DNA of 64,000 nucleotides from Solea solea (taxonomy: Eukaryota > Chordata > Actinopteri > Pleuronectiformes > Soleidae): positions 1,878,001 through 1,942,000 of the forward strand of contig NC_081150.1 in assembly GCF_958295425.1 (NCBI RefSeq), given 5' to 3'. The notes under the pieces were generated by a model. That model was not told the origin of the DNA, did no database searches, and saw only the letters and a list, made by a program, of their open reading frames with translations. This document shows positions 30,196 through 43,395 of the stretch, one piece after another; the stretch's first letter is position 1; each line of letters opens with the position of its first letter. Position numbers and translations under genes: made by a program.

Positions 30196-30773
30196 GAGGG
30201 AGGGTGACCTTATACCTGCTGCTCACCAGAGGATGTGGAGACCTGGTCGATAAGTGGTTGAATTCAATAAGTTCTCAGTGGTTTGAGACACTGAAGTACT
30301 CGCCTCCTCCTGCTCCTCCTCCTGCTCCTCCTGCTCCTCCTCTGTCAAGCCTGTGCAGCACTTTTTGTGTTGGATGGTGAAATAAATCTGTGCGTATAAA
30401 TGTGGGTGATGAGGTGCTTGTGCTCGAGGAAGTGTCGGGTTTCACTGATGCCTGATTGATTTTACTCTGCCTTTCATTATCTCAATGGGAATGTGTGTGT
30501 GTGTGTGTGTGTGTTTGTCACGTCTTTGGAATCTTTTCTGATGTAACTGGTTAAGTTTAAGGTTAAGATTTGAGTTGTGGTTAGATTAAGGTTAGAGTTA
30601 GGCTTTAACTGGTTGTGGTTTTGTTTAGGCAAAAAATCTACTTTGCATTTGGTTTGAACTCACACGTATTACCATTGGTTATCACCATGGACTGAGTGGT
30701 TAAAACCATCATTTCTCTATTAAATTGACATATTTGACATAAGTACACATCAGTAAGTATCTGAATTTCCATT
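27791..30773. other. Non-coding; CTCF-like motif, microsatellites
   Basis: AT-rich and unique to about 28650. TAGCGCCACCTGGCAG at 29588-29603 resembles the vertebrate CTCF site. A GGGAGAGA purine repeat lies at 29845-29891, (CA)n at 30162-30192 and CTCCTCCTG units at 30302-30345. The stretch 30530-30610 (GGTTAAG / GGTTAGAG phrases after (GT)n) belongs to a dispersed family also seen at 42300-42540 and 60440-60605. Confidence 0.5.
29588..29603 (-). promoter_or_regulatory. CTCF-like motif
   Basis: TAGCGCCACCTGGCAG; the complement CTGCCAGGTGGCGCTA aligns with the known CTCF core CCASYAGRKGGC in the key GG-GGCGC positions. A match to a short motif only; occupancy is unknown. Confidence 0.3.
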
Positions 30774-31065
30774 TAGGGCTGCAACAATTAATTAATTAAT
30801 TACTAAATGAATCGTCATCTATTTAATGATAATGTATTAATTGCTTTGAGTGTTGTTTTTTCTTTTCTGATTTTACAGCCTCTTAAACGTGAATATTGTC
30901 TGTTTTCTTTGTTCCGTTTCACAAAGAAAACAAGATGCGTGAGAACATCACCAGTTCCAGATTTGGGGAACACAATCAACATTATTCAATCTTTTCTAAC
31001 ATGTTATCGACCAAAGAACAAATCAAATAATAAAAAAAACTCGTTAGTTTCAGCATTATCATTTG
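30774..31065 (-). mobile_element. CTGCAAC-family MITE copy
   Basis: Starts TAGGGCTGCAACAATTAATTAATT, then a reversed-order interior with TTACAGCCTCTTAAACGTGAATATTGTCTG and TTTGTTCCGTTTCACAAAGAAAAC, as in the family. The right terminal repeat is not clear. Confidence 0.6.
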
Positions 31066-31542
31066 CATTATTTGTCATTTCTTAAAACAAATCCCAAGAC
31101 AAAAACCCCCCAAAACTGCTGATTCGTACATTTATAAGAGGGGCTAATTTAAATAATCGCATAAACAGATGACATATGTGAAACAGACTTTCTTTGTGTT
31201 AAGACGAAACAAGAAGAAAGAACAGCTTCCCCTGTGTGTGGATGTCACTGCAGTTTAAATAGCATGCGATGGTGTAAATGACTCATGAATCCACTTAGTG
31301 TTGAAACAGTAAGGGTTTCCTCGTGCGTTACTGGACAGATAAGAGCTCCAATCGATCACTACCCACAATCCTCCTCTCCGCTCTCGTCTCTCTCCAGCGG
31401 GGACACCTGACGTAATTGGAGTTTGGCTTTGATGTGACGCTGCGCTCGACTCTTAACAATGCACGTTTCTTTTCATCTGCAGCTCAGTGGAGTGGAATTT
31501 CAAAGGCTGGCTTTATAGAACGCTGTGTATAGTATATATAGC

Positions 31543-31544
<2 letters not shown>

Positions 31545-31610
<66 letters not shown>
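31545..31610. repeat. (TA)n microsatellite
   Basis: Thirty-odd TA units in an unbroken run. Confidence 0.97.
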
Positions 31611-31613
<3 letters not shown>

Positions 31614-33299
31614 ATTCTTATAGACAATGCAGCTGTATTTTTGCATAAATGAAGCTTTTGTATGATGAGTGACACTGTTATGAGAGGAGGTGTGTGTGTG
31701 TGTGGGTGGGGGGGGGTGCAGAGTTGACCTCAGGAAGCCCAAGTTCATCCTCCTCACTGCAGTGTCTACATGTCTGCATTAAGACCAGGTTCATTCATTC
31801 ACCTCCTGTTATTGCAGAAATAAATGTCACCAGACAGCGACTTGTGTTGAGTTATTTATTGTGTCGAGAGACAAACAGTCCCTGAGCAGGAGTCATTCAT
31901 GCAGCACGCTGATGTACGATTGGGCTTGTGGAAGATTTTCTGACTCATTGCTGGCTTCCTCCTTCGTAATATGACTCAGAAGCACAGGGTGCAAAAAAAA
32001 ACACACAAAACTCAGGGCGTTATTTGTGTTTGCGTGTGTGTGTGTGTGTGGCTGTGTGATAATTCAGTAACAATATTTGCCATATCATTTTCTTCAATAT
32101 TAATATCATAAAAGTTTTTGTTTTTCCCTCAAAATTATTTCACTGTTGAAATGTTTTCATGTGTATCGATATAGTGTGTGTGTGTGTGTGTGTGTGTGTG
32201 CAGCAAAAATCTGTCTTAAATCATCTGATATTTAAACATTCTAACGGTCATCGTCGACTGATTTGAGGATGTTTATCATGATAACTTTCTTTGAGGTCAG
32301 TGTTAGGATCAGCTGATCAGCTAAACCTTTGTGGTCTTGTGTTTTGAGTATAACTTTGCCTGTTTTTGTGTTGTTTGACAGTCGTTGGCACCTTTATGAT
32401 AATACTTAGGTTGTTATTGAAAGATTTATTTTTCTAAATGCAATCATTGATAACCGTTAGTTCTGTATGTATTTGTTAAGAATAGTCACAGTAAGTGATG
32501 AATTAACCTAAAGACATGATATCACAGTTGAAATTGCTCTGTCAGAAAATCACAGATCCTTCTGCCCGACTCAAGTGCAAACTTTTGCAATGATTGATTT
32601 GACCGACTCTCGTTTATGAGCCTCTTAAAATGCAGAACCAGCCTGTTTTTGCACTTGCTGACTAATCCTCCAGCAAAGTTTGAGTTTGGACACTTAGCAT
32701 GTCTGCATACGTGTACGTGTCCCCACGCCACTCTATTTCTGAGTGAATGGGGAAGTGAAATCAAGTCCAAAAGCCCCTGTCACGTCCCACTCCCCGCCTC
32801 CACGTCCATCCGTGGAGTTCCGTGTGAGTATGTGTGTGTGTGAGGGGATGCATGCCCTGCAGCAACCCCCCCCCCACCGGTGGCTTTGTGTGCACTTTGT
32901 TTACGCGTCTCCTGTGCAGTCCTTTCCACCACCACAGCACCACCCCCCCCCCTGCGCTGTAACACCCACTCCACCCCCCTGCCACCTTAGCCGCGAAGAG
33001 TTTGTTGTGACGAGCGAGAGCAACTGTTAGAAACAGGATTACGGCAGTCGCACAGGATGTGAAAGAGTACGGAATAAATCAGCTCATCACAAATATACCG
33101 TGTAACCGTATCAGTTACAGAAGGCATGGTTGTGTTTACAGTGCAGGGTGTGACCGTGATTGTTGCTTCCTGAAGTAAAAAAAACAAAAAAAAGCAAAAC
33201 AAAGCAGAAAAACAATTCTCGCTGTAAAGTCCTGAGGCTGAAAAACAGCAGCGATGAGTTGAGTTGACGTCAGCTCTTTGCTCAGATAACCCAGAGGCA

Positions 33300-33300
<1 letters not shown>
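31611..33300. other. Non-coding; (GT)n runs, no gene
   Basis: Short (GT)n at 31690-31703 and 32033-32050, a longer one at 32174-32201, and C-rich runs at 32867-32876 and 32942-32952. No exon recognised. Confidence 0.5.

Positions 33301-33346
<46 letters not shown>
33301..33346. repeat. (CTG)n tract, about 15 units
   Basis: Perfect CTG/CAG run. The poly-Gln and poly-Ser minus-strand frames across it have no other protein-like features. Confidence 0.9.
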
Positions 33347-33798
33347 ATGGACCATGACTCACTCAGTGCTGTCGCCCTGACAGGTGAAGTCTGGTCTGTG
33401 AAGCGTTGTTTTTTATTCTTTACGAGCTGTTGAAGCTGCAGAGGTGAGAAAAGTTCACCAAAATGAGAGGAGGCAGCAGGACCTGAGGCCGTTTTGATCC
33501 ACACTTGTAAAACCTTCCCGAAAAAGGGAAAAGGAATGCAGAGTTCTAACACTTTCAGCGACTCTGCCATAATTCATGTTTCCTAAACCGTCATGGGTAA
33601 AATAATGTGAATTTGATGGCGTTATTGTGCAGTTAAATAAGGCGAATGTGTTTGTGAGGCTGATGTGAAGCAGCCTTGTTTACATCAATGTTTCCAATGA
33701 TCCTGCTCTTTTGCAAACACATGTCTGGATCCTGCAGGTTGACTGAGGTCGGATCATGTTCAAAACACAAATCAACCACTCCAGGCCGTGTTTGGATT

Positions 33799-34132
33799 AA
33801 GATTGCAACAATTACATGATTGTTAATCTATTACTGAACGGAATTGGCAACTATTTAATTGGTTTTGTGGTTTTTCAGTCATTGACATTAACTAGCTGCA
33901 CGATTAATTAGCAATTAACATTATAGCTATTTCAATAAAATGAAATAATGTAATAAGAATGCAGCAACTCTGTGTAAATGTGAATATATTATGGTTTGCT
34001 TGTTTTTATCAAAGAAGAAGAACAAGAAATCAAAGGACTTGAAGATTTGGGAAACATCAATTAAGATTACTTACATTTATACTTTTCTGACTAATTGATT
34101 AATCAAGAAAAGTAATTGGTATTAGCAGCCCT
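33799..34132. mobile_element. CTGCAAC-family MITE, degraded
   Basis: Left end AAGATTGCAACAATTACATGATTG and right end TAATTGGTATTAGCAGCCCT are diverged inverted copies of the family's terminal repeat. The interior has AATATATTATGG and GATTTGGGAAACATCAATTA in expected order. Confidence 0.5.
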
Positions 34133-36900
34133 TTCAAATGTGTTTTCTTGCTGAGTTGAACAAAGCGGAAAAATTGCAGGTGTCAAAAACCACCGCTGCA
34201 ATACTCGTGGTATATCAGTTATCACATAATGAGCTCAGCTTCCTGCACTGTGTATCTCTTGGCAGTGAAACAGCAGAACATATGCAGTTGTAAAACAGTC
34301 CAGTCCAGTGTCTTGAACTGCATCGAGTTCCCACCTAAACCAGTTTGCCAACATGCTGCGTCTGCCACCGACCAAAAGTAGCACGGTCTTGTTTACCAAG
34401 CTGAAACACAAACCTCCAAACCAGTTCCTGACTCTCGAGTCCTCTGTGGTTCAACATGATTGATCACTGTTTGTCTACGTGGTGTGACTTTGAGATTTTT
34501 GGGCATTGAGCTGCATTGACGTGGACGGTATCTGATGATGTGTGGACTCTCGGCTCGGACGCTCACGCTCATCAGTGATCCCGGTGATGCGATGCAGAAA
34601 AACTTGCAGCTTTTAGGGTGGATGATTTCCACAGATGTACAGTGGCTGAGGCGGATTTAGTGAGGCTGCAGGGCTGTAAAGGGCACAGTGTGCAGTGAGC
34701 TGGACCGTGCACAGGGACATTAGGTGGACATCGGCATGGAAGGAGCAGCTGATCGGGGTCGAACACCTTCTCCTGACACATGGAGCAGAGCCCATTACTC
34801 AGCTCCTGGAAAATAAATCGCCTGCCATCACATCACATCCCAGAATGATCAAGTCTTATCTCATTGTCGAGGCTGAGAAAAGGCTCTGCATCAGTGAAAC
34901 ATCCTTTCTGTGTGTGCCGCTTATTCTTTTCTTCTCTTCTCTTGCTGCTGCTGCACACGTCTGCTTGTTACACCCACAGTTTTCCTTTTGCGTGTGAGTT
35001 GTGTTCTCTTCTAACCAAAGTGGTGGAAAATGACTTTTTCTCAGTTTCTCACATCAAATTATCTGAAGAGCAAAAACTCTTGCTCTTCAGATAAGAAAAG
35101 TGTCACGATCAGGGTTTTCTGTCATGAAAAATGACAAGAAGCAAAAAGGATCAGTTGCACCTTATACGATTAATCATAGTGTGCAGCTTTCAAATGAAAA
35201 TATGATGAAATATCTAGACCACCTTCTCTAACTAACTCAACCTAACCTGTCTTGACCTCTGTCTCTGTCCTCCGTCTTGAACAAACCTTGAAGAACCTTG
35301 GTTCTTTCTTTCTTCCTTCCTGATGGTCTTTAATGGCGTCAGAACTCTGCACCGTAGCTTTAAAGGAACATTTCATATGAACACTGTATGTTTCCACTTA
35401 CGCCGTAACCTTCACATGTTGATCGTTCGTCTCAGTCGCTGCCAACTGACGACACGTGATGTAACGTTTGCATGTCGCAGCTCGCAGCCGAGCAAGCTGG
35501 AATGATGATGGCACTAATGATGGGAAAATTGTAGAGACTCGCGTCCCAGTGTGTGATGCTTTATAACGCTATAAAAGGGCAAGAGGTTCACACTCAGCCT
35601 CTTTATGTGTGTGTGGTAACGTCTGCTGCAGGGTCCTACACATTTAAAGGTATTTGGGGGGTGGGAGTGACTGCAGTCTGTGTGTGTGGTCATGTTCGTT
35701 CCCACCCACCGCAGCAGATTAGCTGCTCGGTTAATGCTTAGCAGAGCAGAATGTCCAGGGTCACGTCCAGCAGTTACCAAAGAAATGAATCAGACACTTT
35801 AACACTTGCTGTTCTCATCTGCTGTAATGAGGCTGACGTGGATACACCATGCATCACTTTTCATTACTGTGACTGCAGGATGCATTGTGGGAGTTTTCTC
35901 TTTCATAACAGACATGTAGAGGGTTAAAAGAAATAATGAGAGATGAGACATAAACCCAGTATATGCCTTAACATGAAGCTTTTTAAGTTTATTTCTGTCA
36001 TCCTGCCAGTCTGGACCATTATAAATCCACTGAAGGATTAGACGGCTAAAAATAGCCTCTTATGATAGGGGACTTAGTGCACAGTCTGAACCATAAACAA
36101 GCAAATGGCAATCTCTCGCTGTCCCCGTCTGCCAGCGTTTCAGGGAGTAATTTGTGGTGTGCAGAGAGGCTGACCTCGGTCAGGAAACTGTGGCAGGATA
36201 CAGAAGGGCCATTTAGCTCCGTTTGGAGCTGAAGACAGAGCCGCGTCCACAGACGAGCTAAAGCGCTGAGGACACTCGAGCAGAGAGAGAGAGAGAGACG
36301 TGCATCAATCATGCCTTCCAGGAACCGCCAGCCACGAGAAAGACCAGCGTCCAGCGTGTCCTCTCAGCCTGTGCTGTCCCTCATCCGCAAATAGCAGCAG
36401 CTTGCGTCTGAGTTTTCTTCCCGAGAGGTTTCTGTGGGCTGATCTGAGAAGAGGGCAGTCTTCCTCTGTCATGTCAGCGTCATGTTTGTGGCACAAGAGC
36501 ACGACCTTGACTCCGGCCAGGGTGAGAGATGGGTCCAGCTGGTCACACGGCAGAGACAAAGCCTTAAAAAAAAACCTTAAAATAGAAACAAATACTTATC
36601 AGATTTAATTTGCTGTCAGGACGGACGGAGGCAACAGCGACATTGCTCTAGTAAAGCGAGGCAGCTGCAGACAAGTCGGAGTGTGAGTGAAAAAGGAAGC
36701 AGACTACGAATAATGTAACACAGTTTCGGTCCAAGAAGACCAAACAGAGGCCGAATAATGGAAAGATAAAATAATTACACTGCAGCTGTGAATTCATGAA
36801 TCCCCCCTTTTACTGTAACAGCTCACGTCAGTCATAGTGAAAGAACAACACAAGTGAAAGCTGCGCTACGTTGCGTCCTGTGGCTTTCCACGTTTATAGG
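34133..36900. other. Non-coding; perfect hairpin, no gene
   Basis: Contains a 15-bp perfect inverted repeat at 35059-35073/35080-35094 with a 6-base loop. Frames at 34572-34781 and 36305-36559 on the minus strand look superficially protein-like but lack family motifs and exon boundaries. A (GA)n run is at 36281-36297. Confidence 0.45.
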
Positions 36901-39900
36901 TTGGTGATTGTACAGTTGTCCTGCTGAACTGCCCTGTGATTGGTCAACGTCTTCCGCAATGGGACAGATTTAGCGAAGAGCAATATTATCACCAATATAC
37001 CCACTACTGTACCAATTTAAACCTTATTTTTGATCAAAATCACCACATTTTGAGCACCTTTCTTATTCCATTTTTGTGAATGCAATACGTACATGTCATA
37101 AACATCTTGAGGGAATCCTTTTTTAATTTTAGTCTCTTGGACTAAAGGATGATATGCTTGTTGCCTTGTGAGTGGATGATCAAAAGGATTCTTATGATGA
37201 ACTATTTAAAGTATTAAAATTCACGTCACGGTGGCCTCATAGGACATCATTTCAACCTCTTTGAAATGAAATGATTGTAAATCTTAGAAGAATCTGGAAA
37301 GAAAAGTATCAAGACTGAAGCTGTTGAGGAGACGCACAGTTCTGTACATGTTTTATGTCCATCGTCAGTGCAGTTGTGGTCTTTTCTCATTCATTTGACA
37401 CTCAATCTTGTCAGTGTGAAATAACTGCCTGGAGTCGTTGCTAAGATGGGCACGATACACGATAGATAAAGTCACTGTATCTTGTCTGCTGGTCAGTGTT
37501 GGAAGCAAAGAAATGACCTAAACAGGCTGAAAACCTCAGACCTGAGGTGAACTGAAGCGGCAGGTGGTTGTGTTGAGTTCAACCAGCGTTGGAAAAATTG
37601 GGAATCTTTCTTTAACCAACTGAAACCAGATACATTCAGACAGTGTGTAGCTCCCTTTATATCAGGCTAAGTTTATCATATGAGTGTCGAGTTTGACTTG
37701 TATTTGGGAGCAGGTGCCAGCGATAGTGGTCTCAGGGTTACTGACACTAACACCGCCGCCGTGTAAAAGATACGTCGTCAGAACGCGAGAAATTCTCAAA
37801 ATCATAATAACCGTCAGAAGGATGTGACATGAATGTGCCACAGTTGTCTGTCAGCAGCCATGTCATGTACTGTTAGAGCTGATACAGTCAACTTTACGTC
37901 TGTAAGCGTTTCATGATGGTGTTGAAACTGATTGCACAATAGAAAAAATGGCACCATCTGCATTTATTTATGTTATTCCCATGGTCATGCCTTACTTGCT
38001 CAATAACAATGACTCAACTTACAGCACAGATTCATTTTATTGTGTATATAATAAAGATATATATTATTTGGAGAATCTATTGTGTTTTTCAGACTCTGTG
38101 GAAAAAGACCTGCTTCTGGCGTCGTGTTTGGTTAATCATTCACTCCTGGCACCAAATTCCATAGAGAAAATCTTTGATTTAACATCACGGCACACAGGAG
38201 TTGTCGATCCACTGTTGCCTCCATCTGTCAATTAAAACTAACAATTAAAATGTTATTTTAGTAATTTTATTACTAAAGTGATATAAACATTCAGATGAGG
38301 CTCCTGTGTCGCAGTGAACTAAAATTGCTGTTTTTCTCTCTCTGTTACTTTGGTGCTCGCAGTCAAAAAAGACCCTCTATATTCTTAAAATATCTTAGAC
38401 CTCAGCAGGCATAGATTTTATTGGGTGGCCCCCGGCAGCTGTGTTGGTGTCAGTATTTCAACCTGGTTCTCAATTCCAAAGGAGCACAAATATCCCTGTA
38501 ATTTAAAAAACATTAATTATTGCAGCTTTGAAGGCAAAAAAAGAGCTTGCCTCTTTTATTTATTTCCCCGTGTGTGAAATGGTGAATCAATGTGTGAAAA
38601 CAAATAGTCCTCCGCTGACTTGTTGTGCGTTGCCTATAGAACTGATTATTGGATCAGTCATTTCCAGCTGCGATGGAAAAATCAATCGCACGCCACTCGG
38701 AAAAATGTCATCCAGCATATACTGTACCACCGTGTCGGCAATGTGCTTGTGGTGACTTCAGGCTCAACAGTGTTTGGTGTCAGTTTGTGGTTTCTAATGG
38801 AGAGACTTTTAAGAAAAGCACCTGTCAGACTTTTTACTCTGCCGTGGTCTTTGTTCTCCTTCAACTTGCTTCAGTTGCGTGTTTTAATCAAAAAGAAATC
38901 AATACTGCCAGAGATAAGTATTGATCCCCTCAAGAGCCGAGACTGTAAGTGAATTATTTGACCAGTGGCCTGATACACACAATGGCTGTTTGGATGTAGA
39001 GCCAGTGTTTATTTGTTTGGAACAATCAGTCACTGTCATGGCTTTCTTTCTACATTCACTTTCTTTATTTAGGAATTTTACAGTGAGTTTAAGCAGTAAA
39101 TGTCCCTATACATTTGGCTTCATCTTGTAAACCACTAAGTCTACAGCTCAAAAACAATAATATATAATAAAATAGTAATGCAAAAATTATGATTCTTATC
39201 CCTCAAAGATAATAAATCCATTCATAACTTCCGAAAAAAATCTATTTTTCTTTCAAATTTACTTCAGTTTTGATTAGCGTATTTAAAAAAATAAATAAAA
39301 AAACTCACTTTTATGATTTCAACTGAGCCAAGGTGTGTCATAGCCTCACATATATTTGCCAGGTAGCAAACAACAGCAGAGTAGACCCTCACATTAGCAG
39401 CTCTATGTCCTGAGTGTGTGTCAGTACGTACTGTGTACCTAGTTTCATTCTAAACTCCAGCACATGAGAGCTAGTGAAAGTAATGCAGGGTTCCCCGCGT
39501 GTTGAGTTGACAGGAGCAGCTAACAAGATGCATTCAAGAAGTCTCGTAAACGGCATCACTTCTGCAAAACCACATGAATGCTTGCTCCACAAAATGAGGC
39601 AGCCATTGTTGAAACTTTGTTTTCAATATATCGCAAATAGTCACAGTAACTGATCGACCTTTTATAATTGTAAAAAAAAGTGTATAATCGAATAAAAGAA
39701 ATAGTCAAGCCCTTCCCTAGTAATTAACTACTCATGTCTTTGTATTTACTTACATGTTAATTGAAATGATAAATGAGTGTTTTGTTATGTTTTATCATGT
39801 GCTATGGCTATAATTAAACAAAACCATTCATTCATCATTCATCATTATCTCAACCCAAGCTTCTTTTATGTCCCCCTAAATCTATCTCTTACAGATCTTA

Positions 39901-41337
39901 TCATCAGTCATTTATTGGAAACCTCTGTAATACAAACTGTCATTAGACTCAAATTTATCTCATAGCAGAGCATCATGTATTGTTTTATTAGCAAAATGTG
40001 AGTCTGTTCACAAATAAACTATAAACCTTTTTCTTTGTAATGTCTCCCAAAATGTCTCCGTATTTCACTCTATTGTTAAGTTTTATAGATTTCTGTGAAA
40101 GTGAACAGCAGACACGAGTAGTTTGATTGCAACACTGTGTTTAACAGATTGCTTTAAAGGCTGCATGACACGGCTGGCCCACCCATGTCAAAATAAATCA
40201 CCGTACGATGGATCCAAATGCAGTAATTACATAGGAAGGACTTTATGAGAGCTCTGCTTCATTTTTTATTGCCAGGTTTTGACAGGAGAAGAAAAAAACA
40301 GTTGAGTTGTTGGAAAAAGCTGAGTCACGGGTTGTGCAACTATTAAAAAACAGAAAATAGTCTCTCACTGCAATTTTATGACCCAGAACGTAGCAAGTGA
40401 TGAAAAGCGATCAAACATTTGTGGTGCTGCTCATGGGTGATGATGCAGTTCCTCCTCCCTGCAGATATTTCCACTGTGACTTGTGATGCCGGGGCGTATG
40501 AAGGAGTCCAATCAATAAACACAACTTTCTCTTCTCACTTTGAGTCATCCTCAGGCTGCTGCCCAAAAGCCACCAAACCACAATATGTGTCACATCTGCG
40601 CGCACTTGAAACCGTAACCTTTCAGTCTGTGCCCTCGCACTTGATTTGAGGCAGTCAGCTTTTGTGTTGACGTACGTTGACAGCTCAGAGTGACCTATGG
40701 TACATTTTCTGCTCTGACGCGATATACAGTCGATGTCATATTCACTGTATGTGTATTCACAAGGACACACTGTGGCCGGGGACAACGTGTTGATGTTGCC
40801 ACAGCAGAGACAGAGACTGTGGTTAGGTTTGGTTGACAGAGGCATTGATGCAAATGTAGTGGAAGATCACTGTTCGCATCCATCCTGAATGAATCCTCAG
40901 ATTTAATCACAAGTGGTCACGTATCTGAGCTGCATGAATGCAATCTGTTCTGGCGACACATGAGAGACCACCTCCTCTGACGAGTGGTAGCTTTTATGTT
41001 CATTCATTTCAAATATTTTATTTTCAGTTTTATATATACATATATATATATATAATCTATACAAACATGTCAGTATACCAACAGTATAGACATAACAAAG
41101 GGCAAAACGTTAAACATTAAACATTAAAGATAAATAATAGTTAAACTGTTCATCAATTGCAATACCAAGATCTGACTCCCTTCTCATTCTAGACTTATGC
41201 ACACCTGGTTTTGTTTGAATACAGTCTCAAATTTTAACTACTGGTTGGTGTTGGTGGGTCAAAGGTCAAGGTCAGGTTGATCTCACGCTTGTAAATGTTA
41301 TATAGCAGCAAAACTAAAAAAGTTCATTTTTTAATAA
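36901..41337. other. Non-coding, long AT-rich stretch without gene
   Basis: Apart from the repeat fragment at 36915-36965 (GAACTGCCCTGTGATTGGTC), a GCTGAGTCAC motif at about 40319-40328 and (TA)n at 41033-41053, I recognise nothing. Frames are all under 145 codons and overlap on opposite strands. Confidence 0.5.

Positions 41338-41388
<51 letters not shown>
41338..41388. repeat. (TA)n microsatellite
   Basis: Unbroken TA run between ATT-rich flanks. Confidence 0.95.
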
Positions 41389-41390
<2 letters not shown>

Positions 41391-41934
41391 TAATAATAAA
41401 TAATGAATAATTAAGAACACCTGCAGGGAATTTTATTAATCTATTCACTTGGACCCCTGGATGACCTGCTCAGGTTTGGGGTCAAATGTCAAGGTCACAG
41501 TAACAACATGTTCTCTAGCCTCATGGATATTAAATCCCTTGAAAGACAAGTTTTAACCCAAATTACCTCTGACAGCCTAAACATGACCATAACGTAGTTA
41601 AGTAGTTGTCTGAGGACATGATCCTACACTGTGTTTTGGCAGAAATCTGGGACTGTTTTACTGATGCAGTCAGATGTTGTTATTTACCAGAAAAGCCTAT
41701 TTAAAGTGACAACGTACTCTCATGATGCCGTAACACTAAACTCAATCCAGCCAATTTCATGTCCTGCAAATGTAAGTCACTGACATCAATTCCACTTTGT
41801 GTGAAACTTTGCAAAGTTTTTAACAAACATCAGATGTGAATGTCGAGTGAAGAAAGAAACTGTCAGACTAGACTTAAAGAGAACTTAAACAGAGCTGTGG
41901 TGATTGTAATGACACAGTGGAAACTACGGCTGCA

Positions 41935-42165
41935 ACAATAACCAATCAATTGATTCTTGTCCAATTGACTAATTTATTGTCTTTTATATAAAATAAAGAC
42001 TTCTTAAAAGTGCTAATTTTCTAGTTTCTTTGCTCTATGACAGTACACTGGATATCTTTGGTTTGTGAACTTAACAAAGCGTTTGAGGGCGTCACCATTT
42101 TGAGGTTTCCACTGACACTTTCTGACATTCTGTGGACCAAAAAAAATTGCTTAATCAGTAGAATA
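41935..42165 (-). mobile_element. CTGCAAC-family MITE, partial
   Basis: ACGGCTGCAACAATAACCAATCAATTGATT at the left, then the interior in reverse order (TTCTAGTTTCTTTGCTC, GGATATCTTTGGTTTGTGAAC, TTTCTGACATTCTGTGGACC). The right end is lost. Confidence 0.6.
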
Positions 42166-42297
42166 AAATAAAATAACATCTCAAACATGTGCAAACCAAC
42201 TACCCAGAGGTAAGACCTCACATGATCATCACACACTATTGCATCAACTTTTAGATTTTGTGATGTGATTCGTTTATCTCTCAGCAACATACTTCCT

Positions 42298-42539
42298 GCA
42301 GTGTGTGTGTGTTCTTTTATTTCTTAAGGACCTTTTCTGGCATAAACACTGACCTTGTCAGGACCAGCAGTCCTTAAGGAGACCAAAACCTGGTTCCAAT
42401 GAGGCAGAACCTATTTCTGAGGCACTTGGATAAGATTTCAATTGTGCTGAGGTCAAGGTTTGCGTTAGGCATTAATTGGTAATGGTTAAGGTGAGGGATG
42501 ACACTTTGTTTCAGCTGTCTCGATGAATAGAAGTCAATA

Positions 42540-42595
<56 letters not shown>
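42298..42595. repeat. GTCCTTAAGG / GGTTAAGG dispersed repeat ending in (GT)n
   Basis: A widespread fish-type repeat: TTAAGGACC near 42326, its inverse GTCCTTAAGGAGACC near 42371, then GAGGTCAAGGTTTGCGTTAGGCATTAATTGGTAATGGTTAAGG-type sequence and a 54-base perfect (GT)n at 42542-42595. Related stretches lie at 30490-30680 and 60440-60605. Confidence 0.6.
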
Positions 42596-42599
<4 letters not shown>

Positions 42600-43189
42600 A
42601 TATTTTCACTCTCACATCACTTCCCTAATTAGCTCCTTCACTCTGCATGGCTCCTGCTTCCAGTGTCCAGTGTGGTCATCTAACCTGGTATGGCTGTTCT
42701 CAGGCTGGGTAATCAGCCCAAGCCTCAAGCTTGGGCTGGACTTTTAGAACATGTGAATGTGTTGCTGCCCTCCTCCTCCTCCTCCTCCTCCTCCTCCTCC
42801 CCCTCCTCCCTCATGCCCCTCAAACTGGCATCGCCGCAGATGCCGTAAACTGACAGCAGCGGCTGTTCAGCAGATCCCCAGACACGCACCGCCTGAATGA
42901 CGTATGTGTTTTTATGTGACCAGTCTGATTATCTGGACGCCCGGAGAGATACAGGAGTCACGCTCACCACAGTCAAAGTCACATGTTGTTGCAAAATAGA
43001 AATCATAAGAACTGATGTATTCCGGGTTTCCGTTCATTGGGATGGTTTGAGGTTTCTGAAAATGTCAAAATATTTGCGTCAGAAATGCAGTAAATAAGTT
43101 TTGGTGTGTACGTCAGGAGTGACATGACTAAGACTAAGTAGAAGAAATGGGAACATAATTTACTCAATTTTACTTCATTTTCCCACGAA

Positions 43190-43395
43190 AGAACCATTGG
43201 AGTCGCCCCCTGGTGGATAAATGCTCCTCCCCTCCTACTACTTTGTAGGCTTCACTCTTCAAACCGACTAGATCCATTTCTAAAATACAGTCTCGGTCCA
43301 CTTCCGCTTGTTTACAGTCTTTGCAAATTCTTTGACCAATCACAGGGCAGTTTAGAGAGCGCATGTTCTCCTATTGGCTTTTCTTCTACAACTAG
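43190..43395 (-). repeat. Dispersed repeat fragment carrying a CTCF-like motif
   Basis: On the minus strand it reads ...AATAGGAGAACATGCGCTCT then AAACTGCCCTGTGATTGGTC and ends CCACCAGGGGGCGACTCC. The GAACTGCCCTGTGATTGGTC-type phrase links it with 23575-23665 and 36915-36965; this is the longest copy. Confidence 0.55.
43204..43217 (-). promoter_or_regulatory. CTCF-like motif in a repeat
   Basis: The minus strand reads TCCACCAGGGGGCG, a close match to the vertebrate CTCF core CCACCAGGGGGCGC. It lies within an interspersed repeat, so many genomic copies may share it. Confidence 0.4.

Noticed and set aside
36305..36559. 84-codon minus-strand frame with protein-like composition
   Set aside because: No family similarity I know, overlapped by a + strand frame of 102 codons, and no convincing splice sites.
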